A DNA stretch of 64,000 bases, taken from NCBI GenBank assembly GCA_963682025.1, contig OY821519.1, positions 1,220,001 to 1,284,000 on the forward strand, read 5' to 3'. A model generated the notes under the pieces. That model searched no databases, had not been told where the DNA came from, and worked only from the letters and a program-made list of their open reading frames with translations. A program made the position numbers and the translations under genes. Positions 22,650-31,467 of the stretch are shown here, piece by piece. The DNA comes from Cordilura impudica (Eukaryota > Arthropoda > Insecta > Diptera > Scathophagidae). The number at the start of each line of letters is the position of its first letter. Within the stretch, counting starts at the first letter, position 1.

Positions 22650-23800
22650 GGTGACTTGAGTATACTGGTCGGCAGATGGCGGCGCAGTGGTTAACTCGGT
22701 TGACAGGTGGCGCGATTACTGGCCGGCAGGTGATGGCGTAGTGGTTGACTCGGGTTCGTCGAGCGACAGGCGTTACGACTACTGGCTGACGGATGGCAGC
22801 GTAGTGGTATGCTGGAGTGCGTCGGTCGACGGGAGGTGCGACTACTGGCCAACAGGTGGCGGCGTGATCGGTCGTATGATGGCTTGGATGCGCCGATTGC
22901 TGATTTCGGCGCTGAGTTGCTACTGGCAGACAGATGGCGGCACCGTGGGTGGCGTGGATGTGCCGGCTGATGGTAGCAGGAGTGCGGTGATACTGGTCGA
23001 CAGATGGCGGCACAGTAGGTGGCCTGGCACGACTATGCTAGCAGGCAGGTGGCGGCACAGCGGATGGCTTAGATGCGCCGATTGATGATTTCGGCGTTGC
23101 GTTGCTACTGGCAGACAGATGGCGGCACAGTAGATGCTTTGGTGCGCCGGCTGATGGTATTGGTAGTGCGGCGACACTGGCAGGCAGATGACGGCACCGT
23201 AGGTGGCGAGGATGTGCCGGCTGATGATATCAGGAATGCGGTGATACTGGTCGACAGATGGCGGCACAGTAGGTGTCTTGGCACGACTATGCTAGCAGTC
23301 AGATGGCGGCACAGTAGATGGCCTGGCACGACTATGCTAGCAGGCAGATGGCAGCACAGCGGATGGCTTAGATGCGCCGATTGATGATTTCGGCGTTGCG
23401 CTGATACTGGCAGACAGATGGCGGCTCAGTAGGTGGCTTTGGTGCGCCGGCTGATGGTATTGGCAGTGCGATGACACAGGCAGGCAGATGGCAGCACCGT
23501 GGGTGGCGTGGATGTGCCGGCTGATGATATCAGGAGTGCGGTGATACTGGTCGACAGATGGCGGCACAGTAGGTGGCCTGACACGACTATGCTAGCAGGC
23601 AGATGGCGGCACAGTAGATGGCTTAGATGCGCCGCTTGATGATTTCGGTGTTGTGTTGACACTGGCAGACAGGTGGCGGCACAGTAGGTGGCGTGGCTCG
23701 GGCATACAGGTAGTCAATGGCGCGACCGGTCGGGAGAGCGTCAGCAGCCTGCAGAAGGCGGTAGTGCGACTAGAGTTGCTGTCGTGAGCTGCGCTGTGTC
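22650..23800. repeat. GC-rich complex tandem array (~45-300 bp periods)
   Basis: Strikingly GC-rich for this window. Phrases such as CAGATGGCGGCACAGTAGG, GATGATTTCGGCGTTGCG and GGCACGACTATGCTAGCAGG recur in mixed order. Longer blocks repeat about every 255-300 bases (for example GGCTTAGATGCGCCGATTG at about 23066 and 23366, and a variant near 23620). Many frames stay open on both strands because the array is GC-rich, but they are shuffled repeats with no domain. This is a higher-order minisatellite. Confidence 0.8.
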
Positions 23801-23847
23801 TTGGCCACCTGTAATGATAAGAGCGGGGTTAGTCGGGAGCAGTCAGC

Positions 23848-24520
23848 ACAGGCCGCTGGATTTGAGAGCAGTCAGCCGTTAAGCCGCTGGATTATCGGGA
23901 GCAGTCAGCCGTTAAGCCGCTGGATTATCGGGAGCAGTCAGCCGTTAAGCCGCTGGATTATCGGGAGCAGTCAGCCGTTAAGCCGCTGGATTATCGGGAG
24001 CAGTCAGCCGTGAAGCCGCTGGATTATCGGGAGCAGTCAGCCGTTAAGCCGCTGGATTATCGGGAGCAGTCAGCCGTTAAGCCGCTGGATTATCGGGAGC
24101 AGTCAGCCGTGAAGCCGCTGGATTATCGGGAGCAGTCAGCCGTTAAGCCGCTGGATTATCGGGAGCAGTCAGCCGTTAAGCCGCTGGATTATCGGGAGCA
24201 GTCAGCCGTGAAGCCGCTGGATTATCGGGAGCAGTCAGCCGTTAAGCCGCTGGATTATCGGGAGCAGTCAGCCGTTAAGCCGCTGGATTATCGGGAGCAG
24301 TCAGCCGTTAAGCCGCTGGATTATCGGGAGCAGTCAGCCGTTAAGCCGCTGGATTATCGGGAGCAGTCAGCCGTTAAGCCGCTGGATTATCGGGAGCAGT
24401 CAGCCGTGAAGCCGCTGGATTATCGGGAGCAGTCAGCCGTTAAGCCGCTGGATTATCGGGAGCAGTCAGCCGTTAAGCCGCTGGATTATCGGGAGCAGTC
24501 AGCCGTGAAGCCGCTGGATT
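23848..24520. repeat. 33-bp minisatellite array, ~20 units
   Basis: Unit CCGCTGGATTATCGGGAGCA plus GTCAGCCGTTAAG, 33 bases, nearly identical across about 20 units. The only regular difference is GTTAAG or GTGAAG at the unit junction. GTGAAG occurs at 24010, 24109, 24208, 24406 and 24505, that is every third unit, with one expected site (24307) lost. Because 33 is a multiple of three, one frame stays open for 170 codons of an 11-residue repeat (KPLDYREQSAV). I regard that as a by-product of the array. A degenerate founder unit is visible just upstream (23837-23877). Confidence 0.92.
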
Positions 24521-25217
24521 AATATGGATGACAACCGGTACCGATCGTCTTTAAAAGGTTGGAAATATCTTTTAGTAAGATATACCGCTCAGCTTTAGCG
24601 CCGAAAAATCAATTCCCATTCTCAGACCAACTTCGCCTTCTTATGTAGATAAGTTTATAAACTGAGTGAGAATTAAAAATACCATTTGCTTTAGCTACTT
24701 TGAAAGCTATTTTTAGCAGGCTTATTTTGTTCATGTTTAGTTGAATGTGTATTAATTCATATGAAGACTGGTTTGTTGTTCATGTTTGGTTGAATGTGTA
24801 TTTATTTAGTGAGAAATGATGAGTGGCTTGGTTCTATTGATGTTTAGTTGAATGTGTATTTATTAGTGCTGTGACGTAGGTATTGAGAAATGATGTGTGG
24901 TTGTGCGTATATGGTGATCTGTAGTTATTTTTATAAGAGAGCTTGGTTTGGTTGATGTTTAGTTGAAGGTATATTTGTTATGCCGGAGATGTTGTTGATG
25001 TTATTAGTGTTGCGCTACGGTGTGTATTTATGGCTGTTGGTTGGTTCTGTTGGTGGCTATTATGTATAACGCAATTTGCGTTGTTACAAACTGTAAAGAA
25101 ACCCTATTACTTTTTTTATTGGAGTCAATAAAAATTCAGTTTTTGTATGATTTTTTATAATTGCAAATAGTGAAAATGCAAATTAATAATCAGAAAAATA
25201 AATTGATATTGAAATAA
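24521..25217. repeat. Interval with four irregular TTTAGTTGAATGTGTATT repeats
   Basis: TGTTTAGTTGAATGTGTATT and close variants occur near 24735, 24783, 24841 and 24955. A palindrome AACGCAATTTGCGTT lies near 25068. This may be the other part of whatever element carries the GC-rich arrays. No gene is supported. Confidence 0.5.
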
Positions 25218-26185
25218 TCTAACCCATAAAAACAAAGTTTTTATTAAAACTTTTTCTTTCCTCATGCATGAGTTTCGAATATCTCCGTGACTGTGCGTGA
25301 TGTGTGTGAATATCTTAAAATTAATCTTTGGCCACAACAAGTATATGGACAAAGTTTTAAATCCATGGGGTGAGGGGAAGTGTGGTTTTAACCCTTCCGT
25401 GACAGTGCGTGACTATGCGTGACTGTGCGTGACTATGTCGAAGTTGATCTTTCTTTACGGCAAGTACACCGACCAAGTTTCAGAATGAGTGGATGGGGCG
25501 AAATCCGTTTTAAGTCTCTCCGTGACTATGCGTGACCATGCGTGACTGTGCGTGACTAAGTCAAAGTTAATCTTTTTTACAGCAAGTGTATGGACCAAGT
25601 TTCATATGGATTGGATGAGGGGAAATGACATTTAGATCACTCCGTGACTGTGCGTGAACACGCGTGACTATGTCAAAGTTAATCTTTTTTCACAGCAAGT
25701 CTATCGACCAAGTTTCAGATCGATCGGATAAGGGGAAATGGGTTTTAAATCGCTCCGTGACTGTGCGTAACTATGCGTGACTGTGCGTGACTATGCGTGA
25801 CTGAGCGTGACTATGTCGAAGTTAATATTTTTTTACAGCAAGAATACCGACCGAGTTGGAGAATGATTGGATGACGCGGAATCCGTTTTAAGTCTCTCCG
25901 TGACTGTAACCATGCGTGACTGTACGTGAAGTCAAAGTTAATCTTTTTTTCACAGCAAGTGTATGGGCCAAGTTTTTGATGGATTGGATGAGGCGAAATG
26001 ACATTTAGATCACTCCGTGACTGTATGTGACTATGCGTGAGTGTGCGTCATTACCCCAAAATTAGTCTTTAGGCACAACAAGACTATGGGCCAAGTTTCA
26101 GATCTGTTGGATGATGGGGAATGGGGTTGACCCACGACAGACAGACAGACAGAGAGTATGAGTTAAAAGAAAGAATTTAAAAATA
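25218..26185 (+). mobile_element. GTGACTGTGC variable-array element, seven-unit copy
   Basis: Same ends as the copies at 20187 and 47673 (TCTAACCCATAAAAACAAAG at the start; GAGTATGAGTTAAAAGAAAG near the end, after CAGACAGACAGACAGAGAG). In between are seven tandem units of about 105-145 bases. Each begins CTCCGTGACTGTGCGTGACT, with a variable number of 10-base GTGACTATGC subrepeats. Each continues with AAGTTAATCTTTTTT, CACAGCAAG and a GATCGGATGAGGGGAAATG-type tail. There is thus a tandem repeat inside a tandem repeat, carried by a mobile unit. Confidence 0.8.
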
Positions 26186-26600
26186 CAATCTGTATTAGAG
26201 TAAATAAAGTTTCATATTCAGAAATGAAAAGTTTAAATTGCAGAATATCAGATTTATATAAACAACATTCAAATTGTAAAATTAAAAATTTTAAATAAAA
26301 TAAGTAACAAAATTTATAGTGGATGGAGGCTGACAATGTAAACCACGATTATCGGAAAATTATATCAGATCCAAATATTATAGAAACTAAGCAGAGACAG
26401 CATTTCGGTTAAAAGATATTGTCAAGAGCTAAGACGCTGACAGAAATCTATCTTAACACAGATAGAGTAGCTCCTTCAGAACTTTTCGAAAAACGTCTGG
26501 GATATTTACAAATGATTATTGCGGAAGTAACATTCCCAAGCACTTTATTAATTAAAATGAATTGCAGACCATCTTAATTTAAATAAATAAATATATATAT
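26186..26600. other. AT-rich interval, no gene recognised
   Basis: Nothing supportable. It ends in a (TA)n run directly against the transposon end at 26601. Confidence 0.5.
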
Positions 26601-29287
26601 GGGGGGTTTCATGTCAAGTGCACCAACTTTTGAAACCGGTGTCTTCCGATCGGGATGAAATTTGCACCAAGGTTAGTCCTATTAGATAGTAGTTTAGACA
26701 CAATTTTTCAATAAGATCGGTCCAGATTTCTCTGAGTTAGACGGGATCAAAATTTGACATTTTGGCCAAACAGGTGTTTCTTCTCATCCATGTAACTTAT
26801 TACCTATTGTTCTCAGAAAATTTTTTCCCAAATAGTTTAGATAGATATTTCTTCAATATTTCGGAAAAAAATACTTAAAAAAAAAAAAAAAAAATTGTAG
26901 ACTTTTTTTTTTGCTAAATTAAAGCATTTTTTGCCTTTGTTTTCAAAAAGTGCATTTTTTTTTTTTTCATAACAAAGCTTAGGATTTTTCCTTTAAGAGC
27001 TTTTTGGTCGCTTAGTGGGATGGAAGTGGGATATCTATCAAAATAAATGTTTTGTAACTCAAGACAACGGTTTTTCAATTTTTCACAAATGCACTATTTT
27101 GAATTTTTTCATATTTGTGTGTAAAACCTTACAAATAAAACTTATACTGAGAAACTAGACAAATTAACCTTTCCGAAGGAATGGTTACCTGTAACCTGAA
27201 ACAGTTATTTGCAACATTTCAATCTGGCTTCACGAAATTAACCCAAATTTACCATAAAAATGTTAAACTGATGTGGAAGGAAATCAACTTAAAGTATTTA
27301 ACAGATGATTCGGCAGAAGATTTACACGATTACCGCGATTGCCTTAAATTGGCTATGTGTCCTAGTGCAACAACTTTTTTGCCACTTAGGTGAATGTACC
27401 AATTGCCCGAAAAACACATTCATCAAAGAAAATTTAATCAACTCTTTAGATCGAGAATATATAGAGGAGGTCAAATTTGATTCTTGGATTCAGACTCACA
27501 GATGCACATTGAAAACAATCATTTTAAATGTGGATGATTTTGTGGAAGAAATGTGTACAGGATTGCTAAACTTGAGAAACCATGACTTTTTGGTCAAAGA
27601 GCAATGGTCATTCTTCAAGGATTTGAAGATACATTTGAAGTCTGGTGAATTCGTTATTTCATATGATTTCGCAGAAAACTATAAATATGCTCTTCAGGAT
27701 GCCATACAAGCATTCCACTTCAATAACGACCAAGCAACTATATTCACAGTAGTTATTTACTACATGAAAGATGAAAAACTGGAACACAAAAGTATGGCAA
27801 TCATATCCGATGATTTAAAACATGATACCGTTGCAGTTTATGAGTACCAGAAGAGAATACTAAAATTTCTAAAATCTAAATTTACATTAAAGAAGGTATA
27901 TTACGTTTCGGACGGAGCTCGTCAACATTTTAAAAACAAAAGTAGCTTGGCAAATCTTATGGCCCATGAAAAAGATTTTGGAATGCCAGATGAGTGGCAT
28001 TTTCATCCTACTGCTCATGGTAAAGGAGCATGTGATGGTATTGGAGCAAACCTTAAAAGAAATGCAGCGAAGTATAGCCTCTAGTGCTCTCATCAAGATC
28101 GCATCTTAGATGCGACTGCTTTATTCCATTGGGCAAAGAATTATTGTAAAGAAACTAAAATAGTTTTTACTAGCAAAGAGGATCATCAGTAAACATTGAA
28201 AACACTGAAGAGCAGATTCGATGCTGCGGTAACAATCGATGACACCGCTCAATACCATGCTTTAATACCGCTTGTCGATGGAAGACTCAAGTTGAAAAAG
28301 TTTTCTGCCTCTATTTAATGCGATTTCTTTCCAAAGACAACAAATAAACCAGCAGCGAAATCAACAGCTGAACCCAGTAACGCCAAGAAAGAATTGACAA
28401 AAAAACGCAGTAAATAAAGGCGACAAAAAAGCTGGAAGAAAGACTGGGTATTTAAAAATTTACAAGACTTAAATACTTCATCAGCTACAATAAATTAAGT
28501 ATAAAAATAGTTATGATATAAATGGATCTAATGCAATAAGATTAAATTTTAATAAATTATTTATCTTTTTATTTTAAATATTATTATTATTATACATTAA
28601 TTTAATTATTATTAAAAATAAATAAAAAATAATAATTTTTCAACATTTCTATAGAAAAAAAGCGATTTTTTTCCTGAGGTTAATATATTCTGGGTATTAC
28701 AGTATCGAGGGTATAAAATTTTAGTTAGGTATGTTATATACCTTCGGAAAGGTTAATTTGTCTAGTTTCTCAGTATGTTTTATTTGTAAGGTTTTACACA
28801 CAAATAGGAAAAAAATTCAAAATAGTGCATTTGTGAAAAATTTAAAAACCGTTGTCTTGAGTTACAAAACATTTATTTTGATAGATATCCCACTTCCATC
28901 CCACTAAGCGACCAAAAAGCTCTTAAAGGAAAAATCCTAAGCTTTCTTTTGAAAAAAAGGGCAAAAAATGCGTTAATTTAGCAAAAAAAAAAGTCTAAAA
29001 TTTTTTTTTTTTTTAAAGTATTTTTTTCCGAAATATTGAAGAAATATCTATCTAAACTATTTGGGAGAAAATTTTCTGAGAACAATAGGTAATAAGTTAC
29101 ATGGATGAGAAGAAACACCTGTTTGGCCAAAATGTCAAATTTTGATCCCCTGTAACTCAGAGAGATCTGGACCGATCTTATTGAAAAATTGTGTCTAAAC
29201 TACTATCCAATAGGACTAACCTGCAAATTTCATCCCGATCGGAAGACATCGGTTTTAAAAGTTGGTGCACTTGACATGAAATCCCCC
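26601..29287 (+). mobile_element. Long-TIR DDE-type transposon, copy 2 (most complete)
   Basis: Outer ends GGGGGGTTTCATGTCAAGTG and its inverse (one base different) bound inverted arms of about 579 (26601-27179) and 547 bases (28741-29287). The arms enclose a transposase pseudogene. The flanks are (TA)n on both sides, so a TA or TATA target duplication cannot be separated from the microsatellite. The right side continues inward with GAGGTTAATATATTCTGGG and about 60 more bases that also occur in both arms of the 59.5 kb copy. Those bases are missing from the left arm here, so this copy has lost a small piece at the left inner edge. Confidence 0.9.
27181..28417 (+). pseudogene. Transposase of the long-TIR family (unassigned superfamily), decayed
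   Basis: About 412 codons of transposase. The 27181-27393 frame gives ...LTDDSAEDLHDYRDCLKLAM. An extra T in the T run near 27377 then shifts the frame, and the protein continues in the 27305-28084 frame: LGECTNCP, DREYIEEVKFDSWIQTHRCT, FVISYDFAENYKYALQDAIQ (DFAENY at 27665-27682), a SDDLKHDTVAVY block, YYVSDGARQHFKNKSS (SDGA at 27908-27919) and HPTAHGKGACDGIGANLKRN (from about 28007). Premature stops are TAG 28082, TAA 28190 and TAA 28316. The apparent natural end is TAA 28415-28417 after a basic tail. DFAENY and SDGA resemble the first two acidic sites of an RNase H-like DDE fold. HGKGxCDGIG is a motif I know from uncharacterised repeat-encoded proteins of arthropods and cnidarians. I cannot name the superfamily. 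Confidence 0.85.
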
Positions 29288-29297
29288 ATATATGTAC

Positions 29298-29344
<47 letters not shown>

Positions 29345-30102
29345 GTGGGTCAAATTTGTTCTTTTTTTATTTACTCTTTGAATGAACAAATATTTTTTGA
29401 TTTAAATTGAATGAAATCGATATAGGTATGGGTACCCCACATAATTTTCAGCGCTGGTTATTTGGGGCTATTTTAAGCATGGGAAAGTCAAAGATTCGTC
29501 GATATGTGCAATAATTTCGTGAATTTTCCCCAAAAAGGTGAAAAACATCTACAAAAATGCACGCATACGCCCCTGGCGACAATTAAAAATTAAAATAAAT
29601 GTGGAAAGGGATTTACCGACCCAAAAAACCCCGGTATACACATTTTTAATAATTTTTTTTACATTTTGTTGTTGTCTAACGTATGATTCTGTTGAAAAAA
29701 TAGTTTGCAGCTGTGCATTAAAAAGCACTTAGAAAAATCAGTGTAAGTCTTAAGTTTATAATTCATATTATTACTTTACAAAATGAGCTACATGTATTCG
29801 GAGGAGAAGTGGGAAAGCGATTTTTTTTCACTTATAAAGCAGAATGTTTGAATTTCATTTCAAATAAAATTTTTTCTTATTTTTTCAGTGTACATGTATT
29901 GAATAATAATATGAAAAAAATTCGTTTTCTTTGTATCTATTAGTGTTTGCACTTTCATAAAAAAACTCTGGGCATGCCTGGTATAGTGCCAATTTTAGAA
30001 CAAATTATTTTTGAACGATTAATTTTTAAATTGTAAAGCATTGTCAATTATTTGTCAATTGTTGGGTAACGAGTTCCACAGACATGTGATATTTATAAGA
30101 AA
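29288..30102. other. (TA)n run and AT-rich interval
   Basis: A (TA)n run occupies about 29303-29341. The sequence after it (GAGTGGGTCAAATTTGTTC...) shows no domain in any frame that I can recognise. Confidence 0.5.
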
Positions 30103-30895
30103 TTACCAACTATTGGATCGAGCAAATTTAAGTCGTTGTTCAGGTGAATAAATTGGTTCCTTGTTGTATATTGCTTTGTGTAGTAGAATTAATGGTCTTA
30201 TCCTTAGTAAGTCCACGAGGTCAACTCCGTACACACACTTCGAATACAGAGAAGTTCCATCATATCTCTTTATATTATACATATAACGTATAATCGCATT
30301 GTAAGCTACAAATAATCTAATCTTACTTTCTGAATCACAATATAAGAGCAAATTTCACAACCATATAGTGACTTCGGCATAATGAAAGATTTCGCGATAA
30401 GCACATGACTGTTTAAAGGTGTAAGATGTTGTATAGGGTACAATATTCGTAGCATTACAAATTTTTTCCAGATACAGAATTAATCTGATTGTTCCACGTG
30501 AGCGATTTATTAAAAATGAATCCAAAATTTCTAACAGATTCCACAATTGCAATAGTTTGATTACCTATTGATACTGGAATATCTATAGGGATGGTTTGAT
30601 TTCTTTGAGTTACAACTAAACACTTTGATTTTTTTTTTTTTGGCTTTAAGTGAAGTCAATTTGAAGAATTTCATACAAATGTTTTATTGATATCCTCATT
30701 AACCTTTTCAGTGCATTCACGAATTAATCCTTTCTCAGAGCTGATGTAAATTTCGATATCATCTGCATACATTTGGATGTTGCTGTGTGAAAGTTAACTG
30801 GGGAAATCATTAATGTGTAATGTGAACAATAGTGGACCAAGAAGAAAACCTTGCGGCAGATTAGAAATGATTAGAAAGATATGAAGCGGCAGTTG
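30103..30895 (-). pseudogene. Non-LTR reverse transcriptase remnant
   Basis: Minus-strand fragments in order: NLPQGFLLGPLLFTLHINDF (about 30860-30800; usual GVPQGSVLGPLLF), an in-frame stop, then QMYADDIEIYISSEKGL with the YADD active site at 30758-30769, a thumb-like stretch (QTIPIDIPVSIGNQTIAIV), and the tail VAYNAIIRYMYNIKRYD with LLRIRPLILLHKAIYNKEPI (30103-30351). These match the palm-to-C-terminus part of LINE reverse transcriptases. The 5' part is absent. It abuts a piggyBac fragment, so one element was interrupted by or joined to the other. Confidence 0.82.
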
Positions 30896-30904
30896 AAGTA
30901 AAGT

Positions 30905-31028
30905 TAAATTTATTTCAGAGTTTATTATATATGCGCGAAGCATCTGATCTCTTGTATCCACGCCGGATTTATTAGCATTGTAATCCAGAATAACCCTGGG
31001 CTTCCTTTTTCGGTTGTATCTACATCTC
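30905..31028 (-). pseudogene. piggyBac-like transposase fragment
   Basis: The minus-strand frame reads RCRYNRKRKPRVILDYNANK followed by SGVDTRDQMLRAYIINSE. This is the well-known piggyBac block K-P-x-x-(I/V)-x-x-Y-N-x-x-K-G-G-V-D-x-x-D-Q-M, which holds a catalytic Asp. Here the usual GGVD is SGVD. The match stops at about 30905, where the reverse transcriptase remnant begins. No piggyBac ends (TTAA-flanked CCY...) were found nearby, so this is a relic. Confidence 0.72.
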
Positions 31029-31462
31029 AAATATAATGTAGAGAACTTCTTGAGAACATCAGAGCATATGATATATCGCTTTCGTGGAAGCTAAGAAATG
31101 AGCTGCAAACTGGATGCGCAGGACTTATCAGGTCCTCTCGTGGTACAAATATTTTATTTGAGCGTACTGTTTTCCAACAAATGCAGTTTTCTTCCTCATC
31201 AATATACGCGCCACATTCACTAATTGATACACAACATTCTGTTAATTACTTGACTGTTAATTACTTGTATCGGAATAATTACTCGTCGACGGTCAGCTAA
31301 TCGTGCGGGATGAAAGCTGACGCCAAATGGGTCTGCAACATTTGCCAAACATTGTCAATAGCAGCAGTTTTGCTGTTCGTTAATCGCTCCCATAATCAAA
31401 CTGAATGAATTTTTTGATGAGCATAAACAGATCGTATGATAATGCGGCTTTGTTTATTCGAA
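31029..31462. other. Interval, no gene recognised
   Basis: Less AT-rich than its surroundings, perhaps part of the same broken elements, but no frame gives a motif I can name. Confidence 0.4.
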
Positions 31463-31467
31463 CATTG
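31463..31467. repeat. 5-bp target-site duplication (left) of the Transib-like element
   Basis: CATTG directly precedes CACAGTGGG at 31468. The same CATTG follows the right end at 34091-34095. A 5-bp duplication is what Transib transposition produces. Confidence 0.8.

Noticed and set aside
22513..23662. Several 70-170-codon frames on both strands in the GC-rich island
   Set aside because: They are shuffled versions of the same repeat words (PPSVDQYHR, ICLPV). Overlapping frames on opposite strands with no domain point to array sequence.
23848..24520. Possible CRISPR array (regular 33-base repeats)
   Set aside because: The repeats are directly adjacent with no unique spacers, and the setting is a eukaryotic TE-rich region.
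24010..24522. 170-codon frame of an 11-residue repeat, KPLDYREQSAV, as a repetitive protein gene
   Set aside because: It starts with GTG, has no upstream exon or promoter signal, and is open only because the 33-base unit is a multiple of three with a silent GTT/GTG difference. A second frame of the same unit is open until the first TGA.
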